From Bacteroidota bacterium (lineage in GTDB: Bacteria > Bacteroidota > Bacteroidia > Flavobacteriales > Flavobacteriaceae), in NCBI GenBank assembly GCA_023437485.1, contig JAEZGB010000098.1:1-6773 (forward strand): a stretch of DNA of 6,773 nucleotides, read 5' to 3'. Positions 1 to 5,037 of the stretch are shown here, one piece after another (within the stretch, counting starts at the first letter, position 1; the number at the start of each line of letters is the position of its first letter). The translations under genes and the position numbers were made by a program. The notes under the pieces were generated by a model. It made no database searches, had not been told where the DNA came from, and was given only the letters and a program-made list of their open reading frames with translations.

Positions 1-1
1 A

Positions 2-208
2 GGTAAACTCGATGTTTGCGGCACGCCCAACCAGGACAATCCCCTAATGCCCGAAGTAGGCTGCGGCGGCACTCCAATCCTGGGAATGGATGTTTGGGAG
101 CATGCCTACTACCTCAACTACCAAAACAGGCGTCCCGATTATATCGAGGCTTTCTTTAATGTGATCAATTGGGAAGAAGTATCCCGCCGGTACGCCACCG
201 AAAAATAA
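2..208 (+). CDS. sodA: Superoxide dismutase (Mn/Fe family), C-terminal part
   Basis: This is the last 68 codons of a manganese/iron superoxide dismutase, which converts superoxide to oxygen and hydrogen peroxide; the 5' part lies outside the window. The signature DVWEHAYY is present, giving the last two metal ligands (Asp and His), followed by the conserved LNYQNRRPDY segment and the C-terminal FFNVINWEEVSRRY helix. The Gln in TPNQDNPL sits where E. coli SodA has Gln146, so a Mn-type or cambialistic enzyme is more likely than a strict Fe-type; this is inference from one residue. It ends with TAA and is followed 22 bases later by a strong intrinsic terminator, so it is the last gene of its transcript and converges with purF. 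The family is certain; metal preference and cellular location cannot be judged from this fragment. Confidence 0.95.
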   Translation, partial: GKLDVCGTPNQDNPLMPEVGCGGTPILGMDVWEHAYYLNYQNRRPDYIEAFFNVINWEEVSRRYATEK

Positions 209-229
209 ATACTTGTTGGTTACAAATGG

Positions 230-257
230 AAAAAGCGGCACTTAAGCCGCTTTTTTT
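230..257 (+). terminator. Intrinsic terminator after the superoxide dismutase gene
   Basis: A GCGGC (235-239) / GCCGC (246-250) stem with a six-base loop is flanked by A5 on the left and T7 (251-257) on the right, so the stem can extend through A-T pairs. It begins 22 bases after the sodA stop. Because both flanks are A/T runs it could also stop minus-strand transcripts. Confidence 0.9.
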
Positions 258-283
258 ATGCTGATTATCAATCTGATACAAAT

Positions 284-315
284 AAAAAAGGTGAAAGTAA
301 ACTTTCACCCTTTTT
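284..315 (-). terminator. Bidirectional intrinsic terminator, downstream end of purF
   Basis: An 8-bp perfect stem, GGTGAAAG (290-297) with CTTTCACC (302-309), closes a four-base loop. On the minus strand it is followed by T6 (complement of 284-289), and on the plus strand by T5 at 311-315. Its position between convergent sodA and purF fits a shared terminator. It lies about 135 bases past the purF stop, which gives purF mRNA a fairly long 3' untranslated region. Confidence 0.85.
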
Positions 316-404
316 GCCCCAAATCTACCATAAACTTAACCTACTAATGCTATGGTCCTCCAAATGTATATCGGCTTATGATGTGTTAACAAATAAATTA
401 GATG

Positions 405-437
405 AACAGCATCAATATTCGACAAAATGCTGTTTTT
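405..437. other. Hairpin just past the purF stop
   Basis: AACAGCAT (405-412) and ATGCTGTT (427-434) form a perfect 8-bp stem around a 14-base loop. It begins 11 bases after the purF stop codon on the minus strand. On the plus strand it is followed by a T run (433-437, partly in the stem), but on the minus strand no T run follows. It may be an extra 3' stabilising hairpin of purF mRNA or a backstop for plus-strand readthrough; the sequence does not decide. Confidence 0.45.
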
Positions 438-444
438 AATGCAT

Positions 445-2343
445 TTAATAGGCGCGGGCATCCTTTCCTTCGTAAAAATTCATAAAGGCCCGGTTCACTA
501 CGCGGTTACCGCCCGGAGTGGGATAATCGCCTGTAAAATACCAATCCCCCAGGTTCCTGGGGCAAGCCGCATGCAGGTTCTCCACCTTTTGGAAAATGAT
601 CTTTATTTCGGCTTTGACTGACGCCGATGAAAGCATCTTGGCAATTTGTGCCGATATCTCTTCATCGGTAAACGGGTCGTAGATAGCGGTGACATAATTC
701 ACCACTTGTTCATCAGGGAGGTTTTCCTGTGATTTGCACTTTTCATACACGCGATCAACAATTTCATACATGCCGCGTTCCTGCAATAAATCCAGTGCTG
801 CGCGAAAGGCAACCAGCCCTTCGAGTTTGGCCATATCAATACCATAACAATCCGGATACCGAATTTGGGGAGCTGATGACACCACCACGATGCGCTTGGG
901 GTTCAGCCTGTCAAGCATTTTTAGGATGCTCAGTTTCAAAGTTGTTCCCCGCACAATTGAATCGTCTATGATTACAAGATTGTCTTCGGGCCGGATCACG
1001 CCATAAGTCACATCATAAACATGCGCCACAAGATCATCGCGGCTTGAATCTTCAGTAATGAACGTGCGCAATTTGGCATCCTTTATCGCGATTTTCTCGG
1101 TCCTGATCTTTACCGACAAAAGCTCGTGAAGCGATTCGCGCGTAAGGCTTTTGCGGTTGTTGAGGATGTAATCGTTTTTGCGCTGGTTCAAAAAGTCCTG
1201 CGCCGCCTCAACCATTCCAAAAAACGATACCTCTGCCGTATTTGGAATATAGGAAAAGACCGTGTTATCAGTATCGTTGTCAATCGCCTCAAGGACCGCC
1301 GGCAGAATCAACCGGCCGAGTTCCTTGCGTTCGCGATAGATTTCGGCATCAGAACCGCGTGAGAAGTAAATTCTTTCAAAAGAACACGATTTTTTGACAG
1401 TCGGCTCAATGATTTTTTCTTCCGAAACTTCGCCGCCCTTTTTCACGATCAGCGCATGTCCCGGAGTCAGTTCCTTCACATCGTCAAAACCAACATTGAA
1501 CACGGTCTGGATCACCGGGCGTTCCGAGGCCACTACTACTACCTCATCGTCTTCCATAAAATAAGCCGGCCTGATGCCCGCAGGATCCCGGAAAACAAAC
1601 GCATCGCCATGGCCAAACATTCCGGCCATCGCATAACCCCCGTCCCAGCCTTTTGATGCGCGCCGAAGTATCTTGGCAACATCCAGTTTTTGGGCGATAA
1701 CGGGTGATGCCTCGCGTTTTGAAAGTCCGTTGTTCTTGCATTCAAAGTACAGGTCAGTGACTTCTTCGTCCAAAAAGTGCCCGATCTTTTCCATCACCGT
1801 TACCGTGTCGGCCATCTCTTTGGGGTGCTGGCCCAGTTCCACCAGGCTTTGGAAGAGTTTGGTCACATTGGTCATGTTAAAATTTCCGGCGACGATCAAG
1901 TTGCGGTGCATCCAGTTGTTTTGCCTGAGAAAGGGATGTACATTTTCAATACTGTTCTTGCCAAAAGTCCCGTAACGCACGTGTCCCAGAAAGAGTTCGC
2001 CAATGTAAGGGATGTTCTTTTTTTGAAGATGAACGTTGTCTGTATATTCAGGATGCGCTGCCAGCTCTTCATTGATCCGGGCGTTAACCTGCGTAAATAC
2101 GTCCTGGATGGCCTGCGGATTGTTGCTCCGCAAGCGGGAAATATAACGTTCGCCGGGCTGCATATCAAATTTTATCGAAGCGATGCCGGCCCCGTCCTGC
2201 CCCCGGTTGTGTTGCTTTTCCATTAGCAAATACATTTTTTGCACGCCGTAAAAAGCCGAACCGTACTTCTCTTTATAGTATTCGAGCGGCTTTTTTAGCC
2301 TGAGGAAGGCGATACCGCACTCGTGGTTGAGTTTGTCGGTCAT
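445..2343 (-). CDS. purF: Amidophosphoribosyltransferase, long Bacteroidota form
   Basis: This is glutamine PRPP amidotransferase, the cytosolic enzyme for the first committed step of purine synthesis (PRPP plus glutamine to phosphoribosylamine). The 632 residues exceed the usual 470-505. The N-terminal Ntn-glutaminase domain has catalytic Cys9 in NHECGI, with a short leader resembling the B. subtilis propeptide, then HNRGQDGAGI (45-54), HVRYGTFG (121-128), AGNFNM and FRDPAGIRP (251-259). The phosphoribosyltransferase domain has the PRPP loop VIIDDSIVRGTT (457-468). The iron-sulfur cysteine pair seen near the C-terminus of B. subtilis PurF is absent: the matching stretch reads DWYFTGDYPT (600-609). 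Extra length lies around residues 380-440 and after 510. The start is fixed because no other Met precedes Cys9. No Shine-Dalgarno sequence is visible; the leader is a heptad-repeat tract behind the upstream gene's terminator. Family is secure; a non-classical role is possible but not shown. Confidence 0.93.
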   Translation of the reverse strand: MTDKLNHECGIAFLRLKKPLEYYKEKYGSAFYGVQKMYLLMEKQHNRGQDGAGIASIKFDMQPGERYISRLRSNNPQAIQDVFTQVNARINEELAAHPEYTDNVHLQKKNIPYIGELFLGHVRYGTFGKNSIENVHPFLRQNNWMHRNLIVAGNFNMTNVTKLFQSLVELGQHPKEMADTVTVMEKIGHFLDEEVTDLYFECKNNGLSKREASPVIAQKLDVAKILRRASKGWDGGYAMAGMFGHGDAFVFRDPAGIRPAYFMEDDEVVVVASERPVIQTVFNVGFDDVKELTPGHALIVKKGGEVSEEKIIEPTVKKSCSFERIYFSRGSDAEIYRERKELGRLILPAVLEAIDNDTDNTVFSYIPNTAEVSFFGMVEAAQDFLNQRKNDYILNNRKSLTRESLHELLSVKIRTEKIAIKDAKLRTFITEDSSRDDLVAHVYDVTYGVIRPEDNLVIIDDSIVRGTTLKLSILKMLDRLNPKRIVVVSSAPQIRYPDCYGIDMAKLEGLVAFRAALDLLQERGMYEIVDRVYEKCKSQENLPDEQVVNYVTAIYDPFTDEEISAQIAKMLSSASVKAEIKIIFQKVENLHAACPRNLGDWYFTGDYPTPGGNRVVNRAFMNFYEGKDARAY

Positions 2344-2385
2344 AGTTGATAGTTGTCAGTCGTCAGTTGTCAGTAGTCAGTAGTG
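2344..2385. repeat. Degenerate heptad array, unit AGTNGTC
   Basis: Six consecutive 7-base units in register: AGTTGAT, AGTTGTC, AGTCGTC, AGTTGTC, AGTAGTC, AGTAGTG. The array abuts the purF start codon (its complement is at 2341-2343), so on the minus strand it forms the whole proximal leader of purF. There is no open frame of interest and no Shine-Dalgarno sequence in it. Similar short heptamer tracts are known in cyanobacteria as STRR sequences; kinship to those is not implied. Confidence 0.85.
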
Positions 2386-2389
2386 TCCG

Positions 2390-2417
2390 TTCGTCGTTCG
2401 ACATTGGACATTCGACA
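2390..2417. repeat. Second heptad array, unit TTSGACA
   Basis: Three clear 7-base units, TTCGACA, TTGGACA and TTCGACA (2397-2417), are preceded by a weaker TTCGTCG (2390-2396). The period matches the adjacent AGTNGTC array, but the unit and the register differ. It ends one base before the tail of the kinase gene's terminator, so the two arrays fill the space between that terminator and the purF start. Confidence 0.75.
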
Positions 2418-2419
2418 AT

Positions 2420-2439
2420 AAAAAAGCCCCATTCGGGGC
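2420..2439 (-). terminator. Intrinsic terminator after the PfkB-family gene
   Basis: On the minus strand, GCCCC, loop GAAT, GGGGC is followed by T6 (complement of 2420-2425). It sits about 10 bases after the stop codon of the kinase gene. No T run follows on the plus strand, so it acts in one direction. It separates the kinase transcript from purF unless readthrough occurs. Confidence 0.9.
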
Positions 2440-2448
2440 ATATCTTTT

Positions 2449-3375
2449 CTATGGAAGTTCTATTTCAAACTGGGTCAGTGCACGAAACTGCCTTAGCCTT
2501 TTCGCGACTTCGTCCAATTGGAGTTCTTCCATCCGCAGGGTTCCGAATTTCTCAACACAGAACGATGCAAGGTTGGATCCGTAAATGATTGCGTTTTTCA
2601 TGTTTTTGAACGAAACGTTTTCGCTTTGTGCAATGTAGCCCGCAAAACCTCCGGCAAACGTGTCGCCTGCGCCCGTGGGGTCAAAAACCTCTTCAAGGGG
2701 CAGCGCCGGCGCAAAAAACACCTCTTTCTCATGAAAGAGCAACGCACCGTGTTCGCCTTTTTTGATAACCACGTACTTGGGTCCCATTGCGTGGATTTTG
2801 GCCGCGGCCTTTACCAGCGAATATTCCCCTGAAAGCTGACGCGCTTCTTCGTCATTGATGGTGATTACGTCAACACGGGCAATAACGTCCATCAATTCAG
2901 GCAACGCGCAGTCCATCCAGAAATTCATCGTATCTAAAACTACCAGCTTTGGGCGCTGGTCCATTTGGTCCAGAACGCTCGATTGCACAAGCGGGTGCAG
3001 GTTGCCCAGCATCACGACATCGGCATCGCGGTAGTTTTTGGGCACCACCGGTTTAAAGTCGGCCAATACATTAAGCTCGGTTACAAGCGTATCGCGGGAA
3101 TTAAGGTCATTGTGGTATTTTCCGCTCCAAAAAAAAGTTTTTCCGCCGGGAACAATTTCAATCCCCGAAACATCGATCCCCTTCTTTTTGAGCATCTCCA
3201 AATATTCTTTCGGGAAATCCTCGCCCACCACTGAAACAATGGCCGAATCCAAATTGAAAAAGGAAGCTGAGAGCCCGATGTAAGTTCCGGCGCCCCCGAG
3301 GATTTTATCGGTTTTCCCGAACGGGGTCTCGATGGCGTCAAAGGCAACCGTTCCCACTATGAGCAGTTTATTCAT
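2449..3375 (-). CDS. PfkB-family sugar/nucleoside kinase, substrate unknown
   Basis: This 308-residue protein is a complete ribokinase/PfkB-family kinase, expected to be cytosolic and to transfer phosphate from ATP to a sugar or nucleoside hydroxyl. The family's C-terminal signature is DPTGAGDTFAGGFAGYI (232-248), with Asp238 as the likely catalytic base and the GAGD anion hole. The N-terminal GGAG (27-30) is the substrate-side glycine motif, and VIKKGEHGALL (203-213) is the usual strand before the ATP site. Length is normal for the family. It has its own promoter 19 bases upstream and its own terminator downstream, so it can be made as a single-gene transcript, although no terminator separates it from rnhA. 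Lying between purN-rnhA and purF suggests a purine, ribose or nucleoside substrate, but the sequence alone does not tell. A T8 run occurs in codons 80-83. Confidence 0.9.
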   Translation of the reverse strand: MNKLLIVGTVAFDAIETPFGKTDKILGGAGTYIGLSASFFNLDSAIVSVVGEDFPKEYLEMLKKKGIDVSGIEIVPGGKTFFWSGKYHNDLNSRDTLVTELNVLADFKPVVPKNYRDADVVMLGNLHPLVQSSVLDQMDQRPKLVVLDTMNFWMDCALPELMDVIARVDVITINDEEARQLSGEYSLVKAAAKIHAMGPKYVVIKKGEHGALLFHEKEVFFAPALPLEEVFDPTGAGDTFAGGFAGYIAQSENVSFKNMKNAIIYGSNLASFCVEKFGTLRMEELQLDEVAKRLRQFRALTQFEIELP

Positions 3376-3393
3376 TCAAAATAAATTAAGCCG

Positions 3394-3424
3394 CAAAGAT
3401 ATGCCATGTTTGACCAGAAGCAAA
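3394..3424 (-). promoter_or_regulatory. Bacteroidota-type promoter of the PfkB-family gene
   Basis: Read on the minus strand, TTTG (complement of 3421-3424) is followed after exactly 19 bases by TATCTTTG (complement of 3394-3401). This is a full match to the Bacteroidota consensus TTTG-N19-TAnnTTTG. Transcription would start near 3387, leaving a leader of roughly a dozen bases before the ATG at 3375 and no room for a conventional ribosome site. It lies wholly in the rnhA-kinase spacer. Confidence 0.8.
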
Positions 3425-3450
3425 ATGGGCCGGCAAAGTTTTGGGTAATT

Positions 3451-3936
3451 TTAAAACAACCCTCCGCGCGAAGCGTTTTGCTCGTAATAGGTGTCAACCG
3501 AAAGATTTGGCAGCGTCGATGCCATCACCGCCAAGGCGTCACAGCGCTCGTTTTGCCGATGGCTGTTGTGTCCCTTGATCCACTTGAAATCAACATTGTG
3601 CTTGCGGTAAACCTGCAGGAAGCGCTTCCAGAGATCGGGATTTTTTTTTCCGACGAAGCCCTTCTGCTCCCAGCCAAAAACCCAGCGCTTAAGCACCGAA
3701 TCCACCACGTATTTGGAATCTGACACCACAAGTACCGACATTCCCGGATTCTTGAGTTTTTCAAGCCCTACAATCACCGCCAGCAGCTCCATCCGGTTGT
3801 TGGTCGTCAATCTAAAACCCTCGTAAAACTCCTTAAAGTGCGGCGTTCCCACGAGTTCCATCACCACGCCGTATCCGCCTGGGCCGGGATTGCCCTTGGC
3901 CGCGCCATCGGTATAAATATGGACCTGATGGCTCAC
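3451..3936 (-). CDS. rnhA: Ribonuclease HI
   Basis: This is RNase HI, which cuts the RNA strand of RNA-DNA hybrids (R-loops, Okazaki primers, misincorporated ribonucleotides). The 161-residue length is close to E. coli RNase HI (155). All catalytic residues are visible: Asp10 in YTDGAAKGNPGPGGYG, Glu50 in NNRMELLAV, Asp73 in VSDSKYVVD, and His123 and Asp133 in KGHNSHRQNERCD. The substrate-binding basic region around 83-100 is present. The chosen start is GTG (complement of 3934-3936), which overlaps the purN stop TGA by four bases (GTGA), a pattern that suggests translational coupling; no better ATG lies close enough to the Asp10 strand. A run of nine A in codons 96-99 lies before the His123/Asp133 part of the active site. 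No terminator is visible between it and the kinase gene. Confidence 0.95.
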   Translation of the reverse strand: MSHQVHIYTDGAAKGNPGPGGYGVVMELVGTPHFKEFYEGFRLTTNNRMELLAVIVGLEKLKNPGMSVLVVSDSKYVVDSVLKRWVFGWEQKGFVGKKNPDLWKRFLQVYRKHNVDFKWIKGHNSHRQNERCDALAVMASTLPNLSVDTYYEQNASRGGLF

Positions 3937-4496
3937 GGGAACAGTATTTGGTCAACAACAATGGGAAAATACTCCATTTCCAGGCGGCGCACGCTTTCGG
4001 CAATTGATTCGGCCGTTGCCCCGGCAGCAATATCGGTTTTGGCCTGGAAGATCACATCTCCGCTGTCATAATGCTCGTCCACGTAATGAAGGGTGATCCC
4101 GGTTTCCCGTTCGCCTGATTCCAACACCGCTCGGTGCACATTGTCGCCGTACATTCCCTTTCCGCCAAATTTTGGCAGCAATGCCGGATGGATATTGATG
4201 ATCTTATTGGGAAAAGCGCTGATGATTGACCCGGGCATCATCATCAGGAAACCCGCCAATATGATTAAATCAGGATTGATTTTGTCAAGTTCCGACGCCA
4301 CATGTCCCGAGTGGAGCGTTTCGCGGTTGATTATCTCGACCGGCACACCCAGCCTTCGGGCCCTGTCAACCACTCCCGCGCCCGGCCGGTTGCAAAATAC
4401 TGCGGCTACGGTTGCGCGGCCTGATCTCTGGAAATGACGGATGAGGTTTTCAGCATTTGAACCGTTGCCCGACGCGAAAATCACTAACTGCTTCAT
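3933..4496 (-). CDS. purN: Phosphoribosylglycinamide formyltransferase (GART, folate-dependent)
   Basis: PurN transfers a formyl group from 10-formyltetrahydrofolate to glycinamide ribonucleotide, the third step of purine synthesis, in the cytosol. From the ATG at 4496 it has 187 residues. The phosphate-binding loop is SGNGSN (9-14). The catalytic Asn101 and His103 are in INIHPALLPKFGG, and Asp144 is in EHYDSGD, matching Asn106, His108 and Asp144 of E. coli. The frame is open to an ATG at 4544, but the extra 16 residues are a hydrophobic stretch unlike the family, and MKQLVIFASG is the usual first strand, so the inner start is preferred. It overlaps rnhA by four bases, giving a two-gene unit that may read on into the kinase gene. 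It is divergent from acpP. No convincing promoter or Shine-Dalgarno site was recognised upstream. Confidence 0.95.
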   Translation of the reverse strand: MKQLVIFASGNGSNAENLIRHFQRSGRATVAAVFCNRPGAGVVDRARRLGVPVEIINRETLHSGHVASELDKINPDLIILAGFLMMMPGSIISAFPNKIINIHPALLPKFGGKGMYGDNVHRAVLESGERETGITLHYVDEHYDSGDVIFQAKTDIAAGATAESIAESVRRLEMEYFPIVVDQILFP

Positions 4497-4597
4497 ACCT
4501 TTGGTTTGGGGTGCAAAAAAAAGGATAATTATCAGGATTAGCATCCCTGCTGTCCCGATTAATTTTTTAAATTAGTGGACAAATTGGAAACTTCAGG

Positions 4598-4626
4598 TTG
4601 GATTAAAGTAAAGTTTTTTATTTTTG
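4598..4626 (+). promoter_or_regulatory. Bacteroidota-type promoter of acpP
   Basis: TTG (4598-4600) is followed after 18 bases by TATTTTTG (4619-4626), matching the Bacteroidota consensus TTG-N17-23-TAnnTTTG. Transcription would begin around 4632, giving a leader of about 25 bases to the acpP ATG at 4658. That leader is A/T-rich and has no Shine-Dalgarno sequence, as is common in this phylum. No operator-like palindrome was recognised next to it. Confidence 0.8.
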
Positions 4627-4657
4627 CCAACAAATTCAAATTTAAAAACTATAGATT

Positions 4658-4894
4658 ATGTCAGACATTGCATCAAGAGTTAAAGCGATTATTGTAGACA
4701 AATTGGGCGTTGATGAAAACGAAGTCGTAAACGAGGCAAGCTTCACCAATGACCTTGGCGCCGACTCACTGGATACGGTTGAGCTGATCATGGAATTCGA
4801 GAAAGAATTCGATATCCAGATCCCGGACGATCAGGCGGAGAACATCGCGACAGTAGGACAGGCAATCTCTTACATCGAAGACGCCAAGAAATAA
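4658..4894 (+). CDS. acpP: Acyl carrier protein
   Basis: AcpP carries growing acyl chains on a 4'-phosphopantetheine arm through type II fatty acid synthesis. The 78-residue acidic protein has the standard length. The attachment site is Ser37 in the motif GADSLDTVEL, at the start of helix II, with the recognition-helix acidic residues (ELIMEFEKEFD) after it. The ATG is preceded by an A/T-rich leader and a good promoter. It is first in the run acpP-fabF-rnc, and the partner enzyme FabF follows after a 143-base spacer that holds a long hairpin rather than a terminator with a T run. Identification is secure. Confidence 0.98.
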   Translation: MSDIASRVKAIIVDKLGVDENEVVNEASFTNDLGADSLDTVELIMEFEKEFDIQIPDDQAENIATVGQAISYIEDAKK

Positions 4895-4960
4895 TTTCCC
4901 TTCCCTTTCGGGATATCCTGTTTATGCAGTTCGGTTGATACCCAACCAATCAAAATAGAT

Positions 4961-5008
4961 GTAATACCCATGTTGCTTAGTGGAACACCAAGACAGCATG
5001 GGTGTTAT
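4961..5008 (+). promoter_or_regulatory. Long hairpin in the acpP-fabF spacer
   Basis: The arms 4961-4975 and 4994-5008 pair along 15 positions with no mismatch, counting three G-U wobbles; the core is CCCATG (4967-4972) with CATGGG (4997-5002). The 18-base loop can fold further through TGG (4981-4983) and CCA (4988-4990) around AACA. No T run follows, so it is not a standard intrinsic terminator. It could act as an RNA-processing or 3'-end stabilising element that lets acpP mRNA outlast fabF mRNA; that role is inference. Confidence 0.6.
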
Positions 5009-5037
5009 TCCTTAAAAACACCACTAATTTTCCACAT

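Noticed and set aside
1777..2226. 149-codon plus-strand open frame opposite purF
   Set aside because: It runs antisense to the well-supported glutaminase domain of purF, has no recognisable domain or promoter, and is explained as a shadow frame.
2344..2417. CRISPR array
   Set aside because: The 7-base units are contiguous, with no spacers and no repeat of CRISPR length.
2346..2588. Plus-strand open frame starting in the heptad arrays
   Set aside because: Its first part is translated repeat, it crosses a terminator hairpin, and its end is antisense to the kinase gene; no evidence for a real protein.
3406..3723. 105-codon plus-strand open frame opposite rnhA
   Set aside because: It is antisense to the catalytic part of RNase HI and covers the minus-strand promoter of the kinase gene; a shadow frame.
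4497..4544. N-terminal extension of PurN from an upstream ATG, with a hydrophobic stretch that looks like a signal or membrane segment
   Set aside because: PurN is a cytosolic enzyme whose first strand begins at the inner Met (MKQLVIFASG); the added 16 residues are unlike the family and come from A/T-rich spacer DNA.
4497..4597. Promoter for purN on the minus strand
   Set aside because: Only partial matches such as TAATTTAA and TATCCTTT were found, none with a properly spaced TTG, so none is annotated although a promoter must lie somewhere in this gap.
4933..4947. Small GGTTG/CAACC hairpin after acpP as a terminator
   Set aside because: The stem is five bases and no T run follows.
5025..5032. 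Possible private promoter of fabF (TAATTTTC, one base off the -7 consensus)
   Set aside because: No TTG box lies at the right distance upstream, and the last base, normally G, is wrong.
5002..5037. GTG start that would lengthen FabF by twelve residues
   Set aside because: The codon lies in the right arm of the spacer hairpin, and the inner ATG gives the standard FabF N-terminus.
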